A stretch of DNA of 64,000 nt from Aculops lycopersici (GCA_015350385.1 WNKI01000003.1:2078698-2142697); one strand, 5' to 3'. Counted from the stretch's first letter, positions 10,855-21,359 are shown. Program-made: numbers and translations. Notes: generated by a model not told the origin, from the sequence alone.

Positions 10855-11555
10855 AATATTTCCTCTATGTGAATTTATTTAGTGTGATGCAATATACACT
10901 GTAAACTCTAAAACGAAATTTAACTCTACTTGGATTTCAAGAGCTCAAGTCAAAGTTCAGTGATAAGCGACTTGTTCTCTATGAGCAGGTAGCTGTGGCA
11001 AACTGGCAAGACGACAGGTGTATATATGTGTGAGTGATTGGGGGATTTGTTGAAAGCGGTGGTTGTAGTTGAGGAGAAATCTAGTGGAGTTGCTATACAA
11101 TTTTATACCTGTGATACTATGGAGAATATTATGGGGAATTTTGCATTTTTGGGATCTTGAAGAAAATATTACACTTGTGTAAATATCCTATGCTGCTGCT
11201 GTTGCAGCATAAGCTGTCGCTTCAGTCTGCAGATTGACTAGAGACAAGATGGGCACGCACACACAAAAGCTCAAACAGTTGAGATTAAACACACGCACAA
11301 GCACGATTTGCGGCGCTCACACAAGGCGAGTTGCTGAGCAAAACACACTTCACTCGCTCCTCGAATGCGAGTCGCGCACACATTTGAGCGCAAAATTGTT
11401 GTTATGGACGTCGACCTTTTTCAGTAACCTTGTTGTTTTCATTCAATATATTATTAATATATTATCATCTAGATTATCAATCTCTATTTATAATCTATCG
11501 TTGACAATATTGTTACATCACAACAGCAGCAGCAACAACAACAACAATCACAACA
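10855..11555. other. Divergent upstream region of HMGCL and COX5A
   Basis: A 0.7-kb spacer between two head-to-head genes for mitochondrial enzymes, so it probably holds both promoters. Near 11521-11550 a CAG/CAA-rich tract directly precedes the COX5A start. No defined promoter element can be proven by eye. Confidence 0.4.
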
Positions 11556-12077
11556 ATGAGCCTTATATCATTGGGCAGATTTTGTCTGCTTCGTCAAGGG
11601 CAGTTGAGCAGGGCGCTTGCCATCACCCAGACCAGAGGCCGATTCAATCCAGCGAATCCGGGAGTTCCCTATCCACGTGAGGGTGTTGAGGAAACCGAGG
11701 AGGAGTTTGATCAGAGATGGGTTAATTTTTTTGAGAAGAAGGACATTGATGGTTGGGAGGTTCGAAAGGGAATCAACGATATGCAGGGTTACGATTTGAT
11801 TCCAGAGCCCAAGATTATGATTGCCGTTTTGAAAGCATGCCGGCGCATCAACGAACACTCGCTTGCGGTTAGATATTTGGAGGCAGTTTGGAAGAAGACA
11901 AACTACAACCAGAAGATCATTGATTATCTGATGCAAGAAATTAGGCCAACTTTAAATGAATTGGGTATCAGCACACCAGAGGAGATGGGATACGGTGAGC
12001 CCGAGTTGGCTCTTGGTGACCCATTGGGTCCGAACTCTCACGTGGGCCGAACGGCGCCGGGCGGCTCGCATCATTAA
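11556..12077 (+). CDS. COX5A: Cytochrome c oxidase subunit 5A, mitochondrial
   Basis: A nuclear-encoded subunit of respiratory complex IV on the matrix side of the inner membrane. The 173-residue protein has an N-terminal basic, hydroxylated presequence (about 1-30: MSLISLGRFCLLRQGQLSR). The conserved COX5A domain follows: EETEEEFDQRWVNFFEKKDIDGWEVRKG, then LIPEPKIMIAVLKACRRIN, LAVRYLEAVWKK and LNELGISTPEEMGYG, all close to family consensus. The tail is Gly/His-rich. It is a single exon whose start codon matches the presequence. HMG-CoA lyase is divergently transcribed upstream. Identification is firm. Confidence 0.96.
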   Translation: MSLISLGRFCLLRQGQLSRALAITQTRGRFNPANPGVPYPREGVEETEEEFDQRWVNFFEKKDIDGWEVRKGINDMQGYDLIPEPKIMIAVLKACRRINEHSLAVRYLEAVWKKTNYNQKIIDYLMQEIRPTLNELGISTPEEMGYGEPELALGDPLGPNSHVGRTAPGGSHH

Positions 12078-12735
12078 ATCGGCGGCATCAAAAATACTGT
12101 TGTCTCATTAATCGTCGTGTATATTTTCTGGTCAACATCGTGTCTAGAGGTAAATCGGATGAGAGTATACTTCAATTTTCGAAACAGAAATAACCTACCA
12201 TCAAACTATGAAAACCACATAACACAATCGAAAACAGAGTCAACAATATTAGTATCAACTGTAGTCCTACTGAAATTGTTTCGATGAGAATGATGTTTTC
12301 AAATCAACCTCCTCTTATATAGAATAATAAAAAACTATTCTCATCATCATTATCATACACATACAATTAATCGAAATAAATTTACTGTTATTACCTATAT
12401 TCCTCTAGCCTACAAGTACCCTTTTGCAGTCAGTGAATTCTAATCGATTGAATGAGCATCCAGGCGCTAATTTTGAACTAGTGCAGAAGTCTACGGGAAT
12501 TTATGAAAAAAATCCACACAGTAGAAGGGGAGAAAGTCGCGAAAACTGACACAATTTTCTTACGGTATACTCGTGATAAATTCATATCAAGTTTTGCGAC
12601 GGACCTGCGCGAAGTTTGACAAAATAAAATTTACCGGTTGTAGATATATTATTGAATCGTTATTATCACTACCTATCTAATCAACTGTTATTACAACCGC
12701 CATCGCCATTAACACCACCACCACCTTCCAGCAAT
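12078..12735. other. Intergenic between COX5A and the EST1/SMG-like gene
   Basis: AT-rich. It contains AATAAA-like signals near 12325 and 12376 for COX5A. The last part may be 5' UTR or an unrecognised upstream exon of the EST1/SMG-like gene, whose open frame extends about 80 bases into this region without an ATG. Confidence 0.4.
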
Positions 12736-14199
12736 ATGATGAATCCATCAGTATCACCTGCACATCCCATAACCTTTCCCCTGAATCAACTAATGCCACA
12801 CTGCCATAGCCTATTGAGATCCATTAATGATGACACATCGCACGAGGGTAGAACAATCCTCGAACAGATCCTCTGGAATGAAGTCAAAAAGGTGAAGAAT
12901 TTGAATGATCCCACTTTTATATTTCACTACCTCATTGGCTACTACCATGCCGTAATCTTTAGCATTAGCCGGGTATCCTCAAAAACAAACGATTTGCTTC
13001 AATACCATTTACTTATTCGCCTGGGTGACCTCAACAGGTACACCAATCAAATCGAGCTAGCCAAATACTACTACTCCAATGCGAGGAATTTATTCCCTCA
13101 ATTTGGTCAAGCTTTCAATCAACTTGGTTTGTTGACCAAACCTGATGAATGTTATAAATGTTGTTATTATTATACCAGAGCAGCGAGATCTAGAGAGAAG
13201 CCACTTGATATTGCCGAGAGTAACTTGAGGATTGCAGTTGGAAAGTTCGAATGCCAAATTCTAGATCACATCCTAAATCTCGATTCAAGTCTTGATGGTG
13301 ATAATAAGGATAGTCGTCAGGATGGAGTGAAATTTGATCAGTTACCTGAAACAGCAATCGATTGGTTCTATGTGATTGTAGTTGCCATCCACGCGGACAA
13401 TATTCGCCCAATAGTCAGGTTATTCCTTAAATATTTATCCGAAAACTTTTCCAATTCTTATAGTCCAACTAAGAGTGGTAATACCATTAGCCCATCGAGT
13501 TGCCATCAAGATTCATTCACACTACTAGCTTCGCTGGATATTCTGCTCGACTGGCTTAGGCTAGGTTCTCAGGGTGATTCAATTGCAAGCCAAATCACCA
13601 CCGAGTTGAGGCAGCTAAGATCCAACCTCGTCAGCAAAGCCAACCTTCTGATAAGCAATGAGAAATCATCGAATCCCAAATCAGAGAGCAAAGTCTCAAG
13701 CACAAGCAATAGCAATCAAAATATCAACACCATCCTCAACAAGAACACAACATGTATCAAAACAAGCAATGATAACAGTAGCCTAGTTTTGGCCCCATTC
13801 AAGTCTAGCCCAAATCATATTAGGTCAAGTCAGCTTAGCCAAAATAATGTTGTTAGCACAAACTCTTCCCCATCGGCAAACCTCTCTACTGTCTCAACAA
13901 ACTCAACCGAGTCACCTGCACTTGCCCACGATTATATACTAAGAGGCTTCTCACCATTGACTAGTGTCCATCAAAATCTTACCTTCGAAGTGCAACCCAT
14001 ATCGCCACAGAATGTGTTGGAGCAGCAACCAATCGAACTAGAGGATGGCGATACAGATTACCAGTTTTCTCTGGGGAAGGACTTGGTAAAAATTATCGAA
14101 AGGGTCAAGCTCAAAATTGATGCATTCGTGCCTCCCATTCTCAGGAGGAAGACTAGAAATATCGCTCTCGAAAGTATATTGTCAAATCAAATGGATTAA
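12736..14199 (+). CDS. EST1/SMG5-SMG7-type 14-3-3-like domain protein (NMD or telomerase-associated family)
   Basis: The first ATG gives 487 residues; the frame is open a little further upstream, so an upstream exon is possible. The segment LIRLGDLNRYTNQIELAKYY followed by ARNLFPQFGQAFNQLGLL and a CYYYTRAARS stretch is the TPR-like signature of the EST1/SMG5/SMG6/SMG7 family, closest to the FNQLGTL wording of SMG5. A later DILLDWLRLGSQGDS resembles the helical hairpin domain. Members bind phosphorylated UPF1 in nonsense-mediated decay or act at telomeres. The second half is Ser/Asn-rich and ends in a short conserved-looking helix (KDLVKIIERVKLKID). No PIN domain is present and the N-terminal 14-3-3 part looks short. 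Which family member it is remains open. Confidence 0.65.
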   Translation: MMNPSVSPAHPITFPLNQLMPHCHSLLRSINDDTSHEGRTILEQILWNEVKKVKNLNDPTFIFHYLIGYYHAVIFSISRVSSKTNDLLQYHLLIRLGDLNRYTNQIELAKYYYSNARNLFPQFGQAFNQLGLLTKPDECYKCCYYYTRAARSREKPLDIAESNLRIAVGKFECQILDHILNLDSSLDGDNKDSRQDGVKFDQLPETAIDWFYVIVVAIHADNIRPIVRLFLKYLSENFSNSYSPTKSGNTISPSSCHQDSFTLLASLDILLDWLRLGSQGDSIASQITTELRQLRSNLVSKANLLISNEKSSNPKSESKVSSTSNSNQNINTILNKNTTCIKTSNDNSSLVLAPFKSSPNHIRSSQLSQNNVVSTNSSPSANLSTVSTNSTESPALAHDYILRGFSPLTSVHQNLTFEVQPISPQNVLEQQPIELEDGDTDYQFSLGKDLVKIIERVKLKIDAFVPPILRRKTRNIALESILSNQMD

Positions 14200-15521
14200 T
14201 GAATGGTTTTCATCTATTGATGCGAATAACCATTGTTGTTTATGGATTTTATAAACACTCCGGGCTACTTCCTAGTCCTTGTCTATGACTATGATCGTGT
14301 TCCAGTTATTCTCAACCTAGTTATTCAGTCACGAGCATGAGAATATTTTCATTCTCCAACTCTGCTGTTGTTGTTTTCAATTGCTCGATCGCTTTGATAC
14401 AATAATAGGCCTCAAATAGAATACTCCATGTTTACTAGCTCCGTGGATATTGTATGTGGACAGGTAAGAGCGCGAAAGTTTCGCTGGCTGGATGCAAAAA
14501 TTTACGTTCACTTTGCGGCTAGTCGGATGCCTAGTGACTCGTGGTCTTCAAGTGGTGGTGGTGGTGGAAAGGCAACTCTGTTTAGTGTGTGCTTGCATTG
14601 TTGTAAAGAAAGAGAGTCGGATACACTTTTCTACAAACTGTGCTATGCGCAAAACTAACCTGTGTCTAAACTTACCGGCATGGTTGGCGATGGTTCACTA
14701 TGGTTGCGGACAACATTGAGGCCGCTACAACTCCCACTGCTACAGCCCCAGGCGACCATCACTTTGTCGTGACTGCAGCCGTGAAACTTTTCCCCGAAGT
14801 AGGACGTTGTGCACGCGCCGATGAGCCGCCAGCTCACTAGCTGACTGACTGGCTACCTGACTAGCTAAAGCTAGTCGTAGTGCCGGCAAGTTGTTGGTGG
14901 TGGTGTCTGACGCCAACGCGGCTATAGAGTTCGAGTTTTTCCATTGAGCGAAGGTTAGATTTATGGGCTTGCACTCGCTGTCTAGTTGGTTGCGCGGCAA
15001 GGACATAGCGACCATCTAGCGACCCTAGGCGATGCACAAACAGAATACTGCATTGTAGTTGGGTGGCAATGGAAGTTTCGCCTTCTTTCTCATTATATTA
15101 CCCTCGAAATCGGCCGCTTTATCCCCTTCTCTCGTGCTAGTATTTCTTATTTCTCCAGCAAAAGCCCTTAGCAGCCACCTTGTCTATTCTAGTTATCTGT
15201 CTGTCCATTTGACTGACTATGTTCTCTCACTGTCTTTATCGTGGCTATTGTTGAAATTTACCCCATTAATACTTAGCTAGTATATACAATTGAAATTTTG
15301 TTTTGGTTTTGGATCAACACTAACACCAAGACGAAGGAGGTAAAAAATTTAAACTCAACTGCAAGCATTCCGGTTGAACATTGAAAGCAAATGGGTGTTC
15401 ATCTACAAACATCAAACTTCAAAACATATATATCTAAGTAATAACATGGTATATAGTAGTGAGTGTTATATTTTTCAATCAAAGTAAAGAGTTAAAACTA
15501 TCAAACCAAAATAAACTCAAG
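14200..15521. other. 1.3-kb gene-free stretch upstream of the Na,K-ATPase beta gene
   Basis: There are only short open frames on both strands with no recognisable domains, and a GTGGTG run near 14552. The last 200 bases before 15522 are AT-rich and probably 5' UTR. Non-coding exons or the promoter of the beta-subunit gene could lie here. Confidence 0.4.
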
Positions 15522-16641
15522 ATGCCTAAAGCACAGCAGAGTAAATTGACCTCGGTCAAATTGTTTTTCTGGGATCCAAGGAGCAGGAAATGTATGGGTA
15601 GAACTGGAGATTCCTGGTTGAAGATTATTGCATTCTATATTGCGCTTTACGCAATCTTAGCTGCCGTTTGGACTCTATTCTTCTACATGTTCCAACAAAC
15701 CATTAGTGACAGGTATCCAAAGTGGCAACTAGACGAGAGTTTGATTGGAACAAATCCAGGACTTGGCTTTCGGCCACAGAATCCACCTCATCGTATAGAT
15801 AGCGCATTAATATCATACAAAACCGGCAAGGACGGCGACTATCAGCATTGGATTTCAGATCTCAACCGATACTTTGAAAGTGAGTTGAAAGAATTATCTC
15901 TATAAAATTCCATTATAATAATAATAATTGGCAAATATATCTCTAGATGGAAGTAATTTAACATTTGATCCGTTTTTCACCATACCACTTCAAATCAGGT
16001 AATGCAAGGAAGAATTCAACATTCAAGGAGAGTTGCGCGCCAGATCGGGATATGGACTCCTACTGTCCCTTTGACACTAGCCACATCCCACCCGAATGCA
16101 CGGCAGCTCTAAACTACTCGTTCAATGTTGGAAAGCCTTGTATTTTAATCAAGATCAATCGGGTGAGTTTTTGTGATTATGTAGTTATATAGTAATCTAG
16201 TTCTTAGAAAAACATTTGCAAAACCATGGTCTAACTGTCTGGTTTCAAATACACATAACTTCTTCAAAGATATACGGCTGGCGACCGGATCCATGGGACA
16301 AAAGACCGCCAAACTACCCAAAGGAGGCCTCGTTCACGCCTGATGCAATTCAAATCACCTGCGAGGGTCAGAACGATTTTGACAAGGAGCATATTGGACC
16401 TCTCGAATATCATGCGGCCTACATAGAATCCAAGTACTATCCATTTTACAATCAACCTGGCTACCAGTCGCCTTTTGTCATGGTTCAATTCAAGGAACCA
16501 AAGTACAATACACTAATCTATGTTGAATGCAAGGCCTGGGCCAAGAACATTGGACACGATCGTTTCAATAAGCGAGGATTGACATCATTCGAGTTATTCA
16601 TTGAGAAGCCAACAGGAGAGAAGAAACAACAAGAGAGTTAG
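15522..16641 (+). CDS. ATP1B: Na,K-ATPase beta subunit (nervana-type), three exons
   Basis: Model: join(15522..15879, 15999..16162, 16270..16641), 297 residues. The donors gtgagt at 15880 and 16163 and the acceptors aaatcag/ and caaag/ keep the frame (phase 1, then phase 0). The protein is type II: a cytoplasmic N-terminus with KLFFWDPRSRKCMGRTGDSW, then one membrane helix (about 40-65, IIAFYIALYAILAAVWTLFF). The extracellular domain has paired cysteines (ESCAPDRD, SYCPFD, PECTAAL, KPCILIKINR, ITCEG, VECKAW) and N-glycosylation sequons. KPCILIKINR-IYGW across the second junction is the family hallmark. It escorts and stabilises the catalytic alpha subunit at the plasma membrane. An AATAAATAAATAAA signal lies near 16877. 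Identification is firm; the exact first acceptor is the least certain point. Confidence 0.93.
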
Positions 16642-18121
16642 ACTATGATGAGGCTATCATCATCTCGATGTGGATTGAATTTGTCGAAGAGCTGTAACAA
16701 GCGGATATGGCAAGCAACCACCTGACTGATCTTGGCCGGAAGTATCATGCCTCAAAATTAACAAATTATAGTGGGGGTTTTAGATTAGGTTACAATATTC
16801 CATAAATCAATCGATTGCATAACAGATTAATCAGATGCAGCGCAACGTAAACTGCCTCTAAAAGTCTTATTGACAAATTAAATAAATAAATAAATTGGCC
16901 TGCATCACAATGGATCTCTAGTCACCTCTAGCCGCACTCGCCAGTTGGAAACTGCAGGCTGCAGCAAGAATCTTGGCAGCAATCTTTCTTCCGTCTCGTT
17001 AGAATTTTTCGATGCCCGATGTGAGCAGGTGGCCTCGTCGGAGCTGTCGAGTCGACGAGCTTTCCGCCGCCAGCAAGAACAACAGCAATCTTTAGTGTAA
17101 TACTTTTTTAATGCCAAAAATCTATGGCCACCACTGCTTTGGTTACCACTGCCGCTCTCATTCTGATGCCTCGGTGGCCATGTTGCTGCCGAAGCGCTTT
17201 TGAGCGGACACTTGCCACCACAGTGGCGGCACATGGCTGCTCGCATTCCCCAACATTGGCACACAAATTCAAGAGACCGGAATACATGGGATGAATGTGT
17301 CGCTATTGCATGACGACGACGACGACTACAACGGTGATGATACAGATCCATTATTCCTTCTTCATGTCGAAGAGCAATCTATCCACGTAGCTAGCTAGCC
17401 AGCCAGCTATTATGTGTTTCTGTATATCCGCTAGATACACACAAAATCGTATGCATAGTTATTAACGCCATCACAAATCGATAACCAACATATTATAATA
17501 TAAAAACGCGGAGACGCTAAAAGCACCTGACAGTCATAATTGTTCATCTTCTAGAGTAGGGTGGCACAATTTTACACTAGTTATTTGTATAACATTTGAT
17601 TCTCTGACGAATAGATCATCTTAGAAATAACAATAATCAATCACACATCATCCAAAAAGCAGAAGAAATACACCTGAAATTACTAATCATATTTATTGCA
17701 ACAAACTATTAATAAATATCGAATAAATATCCCTAATATATAAATATATATATATATACGCATATCTGAACATCATTATAATATCATACAACTTACAGAT
17801 AATATAATTTTAGAAATTTAATTCTACCCCAAGACAACATATTGACATAATAGAGCCTGAAGTTGACATCATTCCACTAGCAGCTAGCCAATAATATTAT
17901 AATCCAACATTATATTTCACCCAATGATAAGTTGATGATAAAAATTAGAAAGTCTATCCGCTGATTTAAATCAATTGAAATCAATTGCACCTCACCACCA
18001 TTATATTTGCACTTAAACTGGATCATTATTACCATCAACAATTTCAAGTCAGATAGAGTATAACTATCATAAGTAGAAAAGTAAATACAGGAAAGGAAAA
18101 AGATAGAAAGGAAATATAAAC
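16642..18121. other. 1.5-kb gene-free stretch
   Basis: The first 250 bases are the likely 3' UTR of the ATPase beta gene. A 148-residue Cys/Arg-rich antisense frame (16905-17351) has no recognisable domain and is not called. A gctagctagccagcc repeat sits near 17390. From 17,600 the sequence is very AT-rich, with tatatatata near 17745, and probably includes promoter and 5' UTR of TRAM. Confidence 0.4.
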
Positions 18122-19177
18122 ATGGGCATCAAGAGAAGAATTGGGCCTTCGACGAAGAGTTCGCCCAAGATTTTAAGCACGGAGTTCTTGGTTCAGAATC
18201 ATGCGGATATAGTTGGAACCATCATTGTCATTATAACCGTTGGTTTGATATTTGAACCAACCTCCAAGTATGCCACAAAATTTGTGGCCCTCCAGCATAA
18301 CACCACAGATCCACTAATCTCGTATGAAACTGGAATTCCAATGCAATACACCTATGGCTTCAGCGACTTGTTTGCAATCCTCTTCTATTGTTTGGTGTGT
18401 ATTGTAGCACATGGAGTTATTCAACAATATTTGCTCGATAGATCGGCAAGAAAATTGCACCTGTCGAAGATCAAACATTCCAAGTTTAATGAATCTGGCC
18501 AGCTGCTAACCTTTTATGTGCTCTCACTCTTGTGGGCAGTGGAACTATTGCGCCGAGATAGATTGACTAAAACCTCATTTACTGATACCATTGGTGGACC
18601 TCAAGAGGAGATGTCTTATGCAATGAAGTTGTACTTTGTGGTTCAAATCGCCTATTGGCTCCACTGTTTTCCAGAGTTTTATTTGCAGCGCATCAAGAAG
18701 GAGGAGGTGTCACAAAGGATCACTTATGTAAGCTTATATTTGCTCAGCTTTCTCGGCGCTTACTTCTTTTGCGTAACCCGATTGGCACTTGTTCTCGTTG
18801 TACTACATTACATCGCCGAGGCAACCTTCCACTTCGCCAGATTACTCTATTTCAGGCAAAATAATGATTCATATCCCCTGGCATTCAAAATTTGGAACGC
18901 TGCCTTTTTAACTGCAAGATTGGTGTCCATAACCCTATCTGTTTTGGTTCTAGCTCTAGGATTGGGAAGTAAAGCATTGCCCGCCACTACGGGAGGTCAG
19001 GTCACTATTAGTTATATCGTATCCTCAAGTACCATGAGACTTTCGATTCTTGCAGTTATCTTGGCATTACAAATCCAATTGATGTGGAAGTACCTCGTCT
19101 TCCATCTAGGTAGAATGCGTACACCAGAGACAAGCCAGAAAAAGGACTCCGGAGCAAAGATAAGAAAGAATGTTTAA
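18122..19177 (+). CDS. TRAM1: Translocating chain-associated membrane protein (TRAM, TLC domain)
   Basis: A multi-spanning ER membrane protein (351 residues) that assists insertion of secretory and membrane proteins at the Sec61 translocon. The N-terminus MGIKRRIGPSTKSSPKILSTEF matches the TRAM basic start, followed by a membrane helix (DIVGTIIVIITVGLIF). The conserved luminal segment includes YTYGFSDLFAILFYCLVCIV, and the TLC core has NESGQLLTFYVLSLLWA, YWLHCFPEFYLQR and LHYIAEATFHFARLLYF. About eight hydrophobic spans can be counted. The C-terminal tail is basic and short (KKDSGAKIRKNV). Single exon with a clear ATG. Identification is firm at family level; TRAM1 versus TRAM2 is not resolved. 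Confidence 0.93.
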   Translation: MGIKRRIGPSTKSSPKILSTEFLVQNHADIVGTIIVIITVGLIFEPTSKYATKFVALQHNTTDPLISYETGIPMQYTYGFSDLFAILFYCLVCIVAHGVIQQYLLDRSARKLHLSKIKHSKFNESGQLLTFYVLSLLWAVELLRRDRLTKTSFTDTIGGPQEEMSYAMKLYFVVQIAYWLHCFPEFYLQRIKKEEVSQRITYVSLYLLSFLGAYFFCVTRLALVLVVLHYIAEATFHFARLLYFRQNNDSYPLAFKIWNAAFLTARLVSITLSVLVLALGLGSKALPATTGGQVTISYIVSSSTMRLSILAVILALQIQLMWKYLVFHLGRMRTPETSQKKDSGAKIRKNV

Positions 19178-19313
19178 TGAAATATAGAAAATAGTAAATC
19201 ACATCAGCCGTTAAATCCATCGACTTCCGGCTTCAAAGGGTTGATGATTAGATCGAGATTCAAATTGATAGGGTTGAGTTTGTTTTTCCGAGTGTTAGTT
19301 GTTGTGACCATAG

Positions 19314-19349
19314 ATCGTGGCACGCAAGGGTTATTTTGCGTGCCACGAT
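19314..19349. other. Perfect 14-bp hairpin with 8-nt loop
   Basis: The arm atcgtggcacgcaa (19314-19327) is exactly complementary to ttgcgtgccacgat (19336-19349), with an 8-nt loop. It lies about 140 bp downstream of the TRAM stop codon, in a stretch otherwise without features. It could be a structured 3' UTR element or a transposon remnant. It is too short for a typical miRNA precursor. Confidence 0.85.
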
Positions 19350-19688
19350 TTTTGGTTTGCTCGATTTGTTAACTAGAATAACCGCAGCGCCCGTTTGATG
19401 TATCGACCACTGTCTGGCAACAATAACTGTCAGAAATTTTTGATGCTACACTCTTCTACTGTCTAGACGGCGCTCTCACGAGCGAGCTTTAGCAAGTAGC
19501 TGCCTGAGTGATTTTCTAAACTTGTCAGCTCGCTGAGAGCCACCAAGCATACAACTATTTTAGCCATTTGGAGAGAACACCTGAGCAACAACATCCTCTC
19601 CTTCAACAACAAGAGTCATTCGGATCTAGATTCGCCACGAACAACTTGAAAACTGCATAAGATTCGAGCCTTAAAACAACCAACAACC

Positions 19689-19943
19689 ATGATGTTCTCG
19701 TTCAAGGTCCTGGTTTTGATTTGAGTAGTATTTGGTTTTGTGGCGCTTTCTTTTGCTTTCAATGTCGAGGCGGTTCGAGGATCTAACTAAGCTGTCTATG
19801 AAAAATATGATGACTAGCCACTTACTCCAAAGCCCAATACTTATTACCCGAGTATCAACATGCCTAGGATATCATAAAAATATCTGCCTGATTTATCAAA
19901 CATCGAACCTGAGCCCCGCATATATATATATATATATCAATAG
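19689..19943 (+). pseudogene. Decayed small secreted-peptide frame (signal peptide interrupted by stops)
   Basis: One frame starting at ATG ATG encodes MMFSFKVLVLI, a TGA (19722), then VVFGFVALSFAFNVEAVRGSN, a TAA (19788), then AVYEKYDD, a TAG (19815), then PLTPKPNTYYPSINMPRIS, a TAA (19875), then KYLPDLSNIEPEPR and a TA-repeat tail. Read through, the first part is a textbook signal peptide and the remainder is a coherent Tyr/Pro-rich peptide with no frame change. Each stop could come from one C-to-T change (CGA, CAA, CAG, CAA). It is preceded by a CAA/AAC-rich leader like those of real genes here. Probably a recently decayed gene for a small secreted protein; chance is possible. Confidence 0.35.
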
Positions 19944-20018
19944 TCAATTAAAGATTTTGTTAGGTAGTTCAGTGTAAACAATCAATCATTTATAAGTTGA
20001 TGGTATCCATTTCAGCTG

Positions 20019-21359
20019 TCATTTATACTTGTAGACTTTGTTTGAGGCTGTTGCTAGTTGCTGACCGTTAGGACTGTCGTTTCGTTTTGGTGCAATATAG
20101 CTTTTGGCGTATGGATTCATTGATGGCAAGGTGGCGCTAAGACTTTTGAGCTGACGATTGATCCGCCTGACCAATGAAAGAGTTCGCCGTCTTTCTAAGG
20201 TGCTTCGTTCCTGGAAGGATAGATTGCTGTGATTATTACTTACACTCGAGCTAGCTGGAGGCAAATCGTAAATTCTGTCGCATGTTATCAGGTCATTGAT
20301 TAGCTGATCGCTCTCGTCAAACATTCCATTCGAGGGTTGGATGTGATGATGTTGAGTCTGATGAAGAGATTTCTTTCCGTTTGCCGGTAAAGTTACGGAG
20401 TGAGGCTGATGAGCTGCTGGCTTTTGGTCGTGATGATTTGTTGAGCTCAAGTCAGATACTAGGGAGACCTCATTGGCATCGGACACTGGACTGAGGTCGT
20501 TGATAACACTGAAAGTTCTTTGGATTATGTTTTGATGTGTCTTTAACCACGCGGCTTTCAGTTTTTCTCGCTTTCCAATCATGTAGGATAAATTTCGAAC
20601 TCGCTCCAATTCTACCCGAAGTTTTATGATACTTTTTCTCTGCTCAAACTCTCGCTCCTTCAATGCCGAGGGGCTGAATTTGATCAACGATTGGCCGTTG
20701 TTTGCGGTCCGTAACATCATCCAATATCTATATATAATATCCACTATCAATGGGTCAACTTCTTGAGCACCTCTCGCGAGCTTACCATCTGCGTCCTCCT
20801 TTATTCGGGTTTTCTTTGGGCTCTTCTTTGCCTCTTGAGATGGTGATGCCTCTGCCTTATTCTTCTTATTTTTCTTTGGTGTTATTTCATGATCACTACC
20901 CTCGAGGTCTTTAGAATTAACCGCCAGTTCGAGTTTTTTGGATCTTGCGTACATGTGAGAAATGTTTTTGTGCACTTCGTTCAGGTCGACATATTTCCAA
21001 AAGTGATCTAACTCCTCACTGCCTTCCTGAAGTCTATCATCGGCCATATTTGTCATGTCTATCTCTCTAACACCTGAGTCATCAATCTTATCTGATTGAA
21101 CTAGCTCGCCATCTTGCATGATGATCGAGGGGCTATGATTCTTGCAATAGGATCTGAGTTTGATTCCACCCTTGAAGTTTTTACCAAAGATTGCTTGCAT
21201 CTTTAGTTTACCTCTGATTGCACATGTGGTGTGGTAGGCTGCCTTACAACCCCGAGCTGAGCATTCTATTGGTACACCATGTCTACTGCTACACAAGCTA
21301 CACTCCAGACCCCAACTCTTGCTAGGAATCTTTCTTGTTCTATCAAAAACTTGATCCAT
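20019..21359 (-). CDS. JADE-family extended-PHD protein lacking the N-terminal EPL/PHD1 half
   Basis: The 446-residue protein opens directly in an extended PHD zinc finger: LECSLCSSRHGVPIECSARG, then AYHTTCAIRG and SYCKNHS, giving the C4HC3-type ligand pattern. Further on, YRYWMMLRTANNGQSLIKF and LRVELERVRNLSYMIGKREK match the conserved segment after the ePHD of JADE1-3, the scaffold subunits of the HBO1 histone H4 acetyltransferase complex. A Lys-rich acidic linker and a Ser/His-rich tail fill the rest. The enhancer-of-polycomb-like region and first PHD finger of full JADE proteins are absent, and I found no upstream exon encoding them. It may be a truncated or retro-copied paralogue, or be missing a distant exon. 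Confidence 0.75.
   Translation of the reverse strand: MDQVFDRTRKIPSKSWGLECSLCSSRHGVPIECSARGCKAAYHTTCAIRGKLKMQAIFGKNFKGGIKLRSYCKNHSPSIIMQDGELVQSDKIDDSGVREIDMTNMADDRLQEGSEELDHFWKYVDLNEVHKNISHMYARSKKLELAVNSKDLEGSDHEITPKKNKKNKAEASPSQEAKKSPKKTRIKEDADGKLARGAQEVDPLIVDIIYRYWMMLRTANNGQSLIKFSPSALKEREFEQRKSIIKLRVELERVRNLSYMIGKREKLKAAWLKTHQNIIQRTFSVINDLSPVSDANEVSLVSDLSSTNHHDQKPAAHQPHSVTLPANGKKSLHQTQHHHIQPSNGMFDESDQLINDLITCDRIYDLPPASSSVSNNHSNLSFQERSTLERRRTLSLVRRINRQLKSLSATLPSMNPYAKSYIAPKRNDSPNGQQLATASNKVYKYK

Noticed and set aside
15959..15998. Alternative acceptor ctctag/ (about 15947) for exon 2 of the Na,K-ATPase beta gene
   Set aside because: Using it leads in the required phase to a TAA before the conserved GNARKNSTF segment, whereas caaatcag/ at 15998 keeps the frame and the family sequence.
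16905..17351. 148-residue Cys/Arg-rich minus-strand ATG frame
   Set aside because: Composition follows local GC-rich repeats, no domain or ordered Cys pattern, lies in the 3' flank of the ATPase beta gene.
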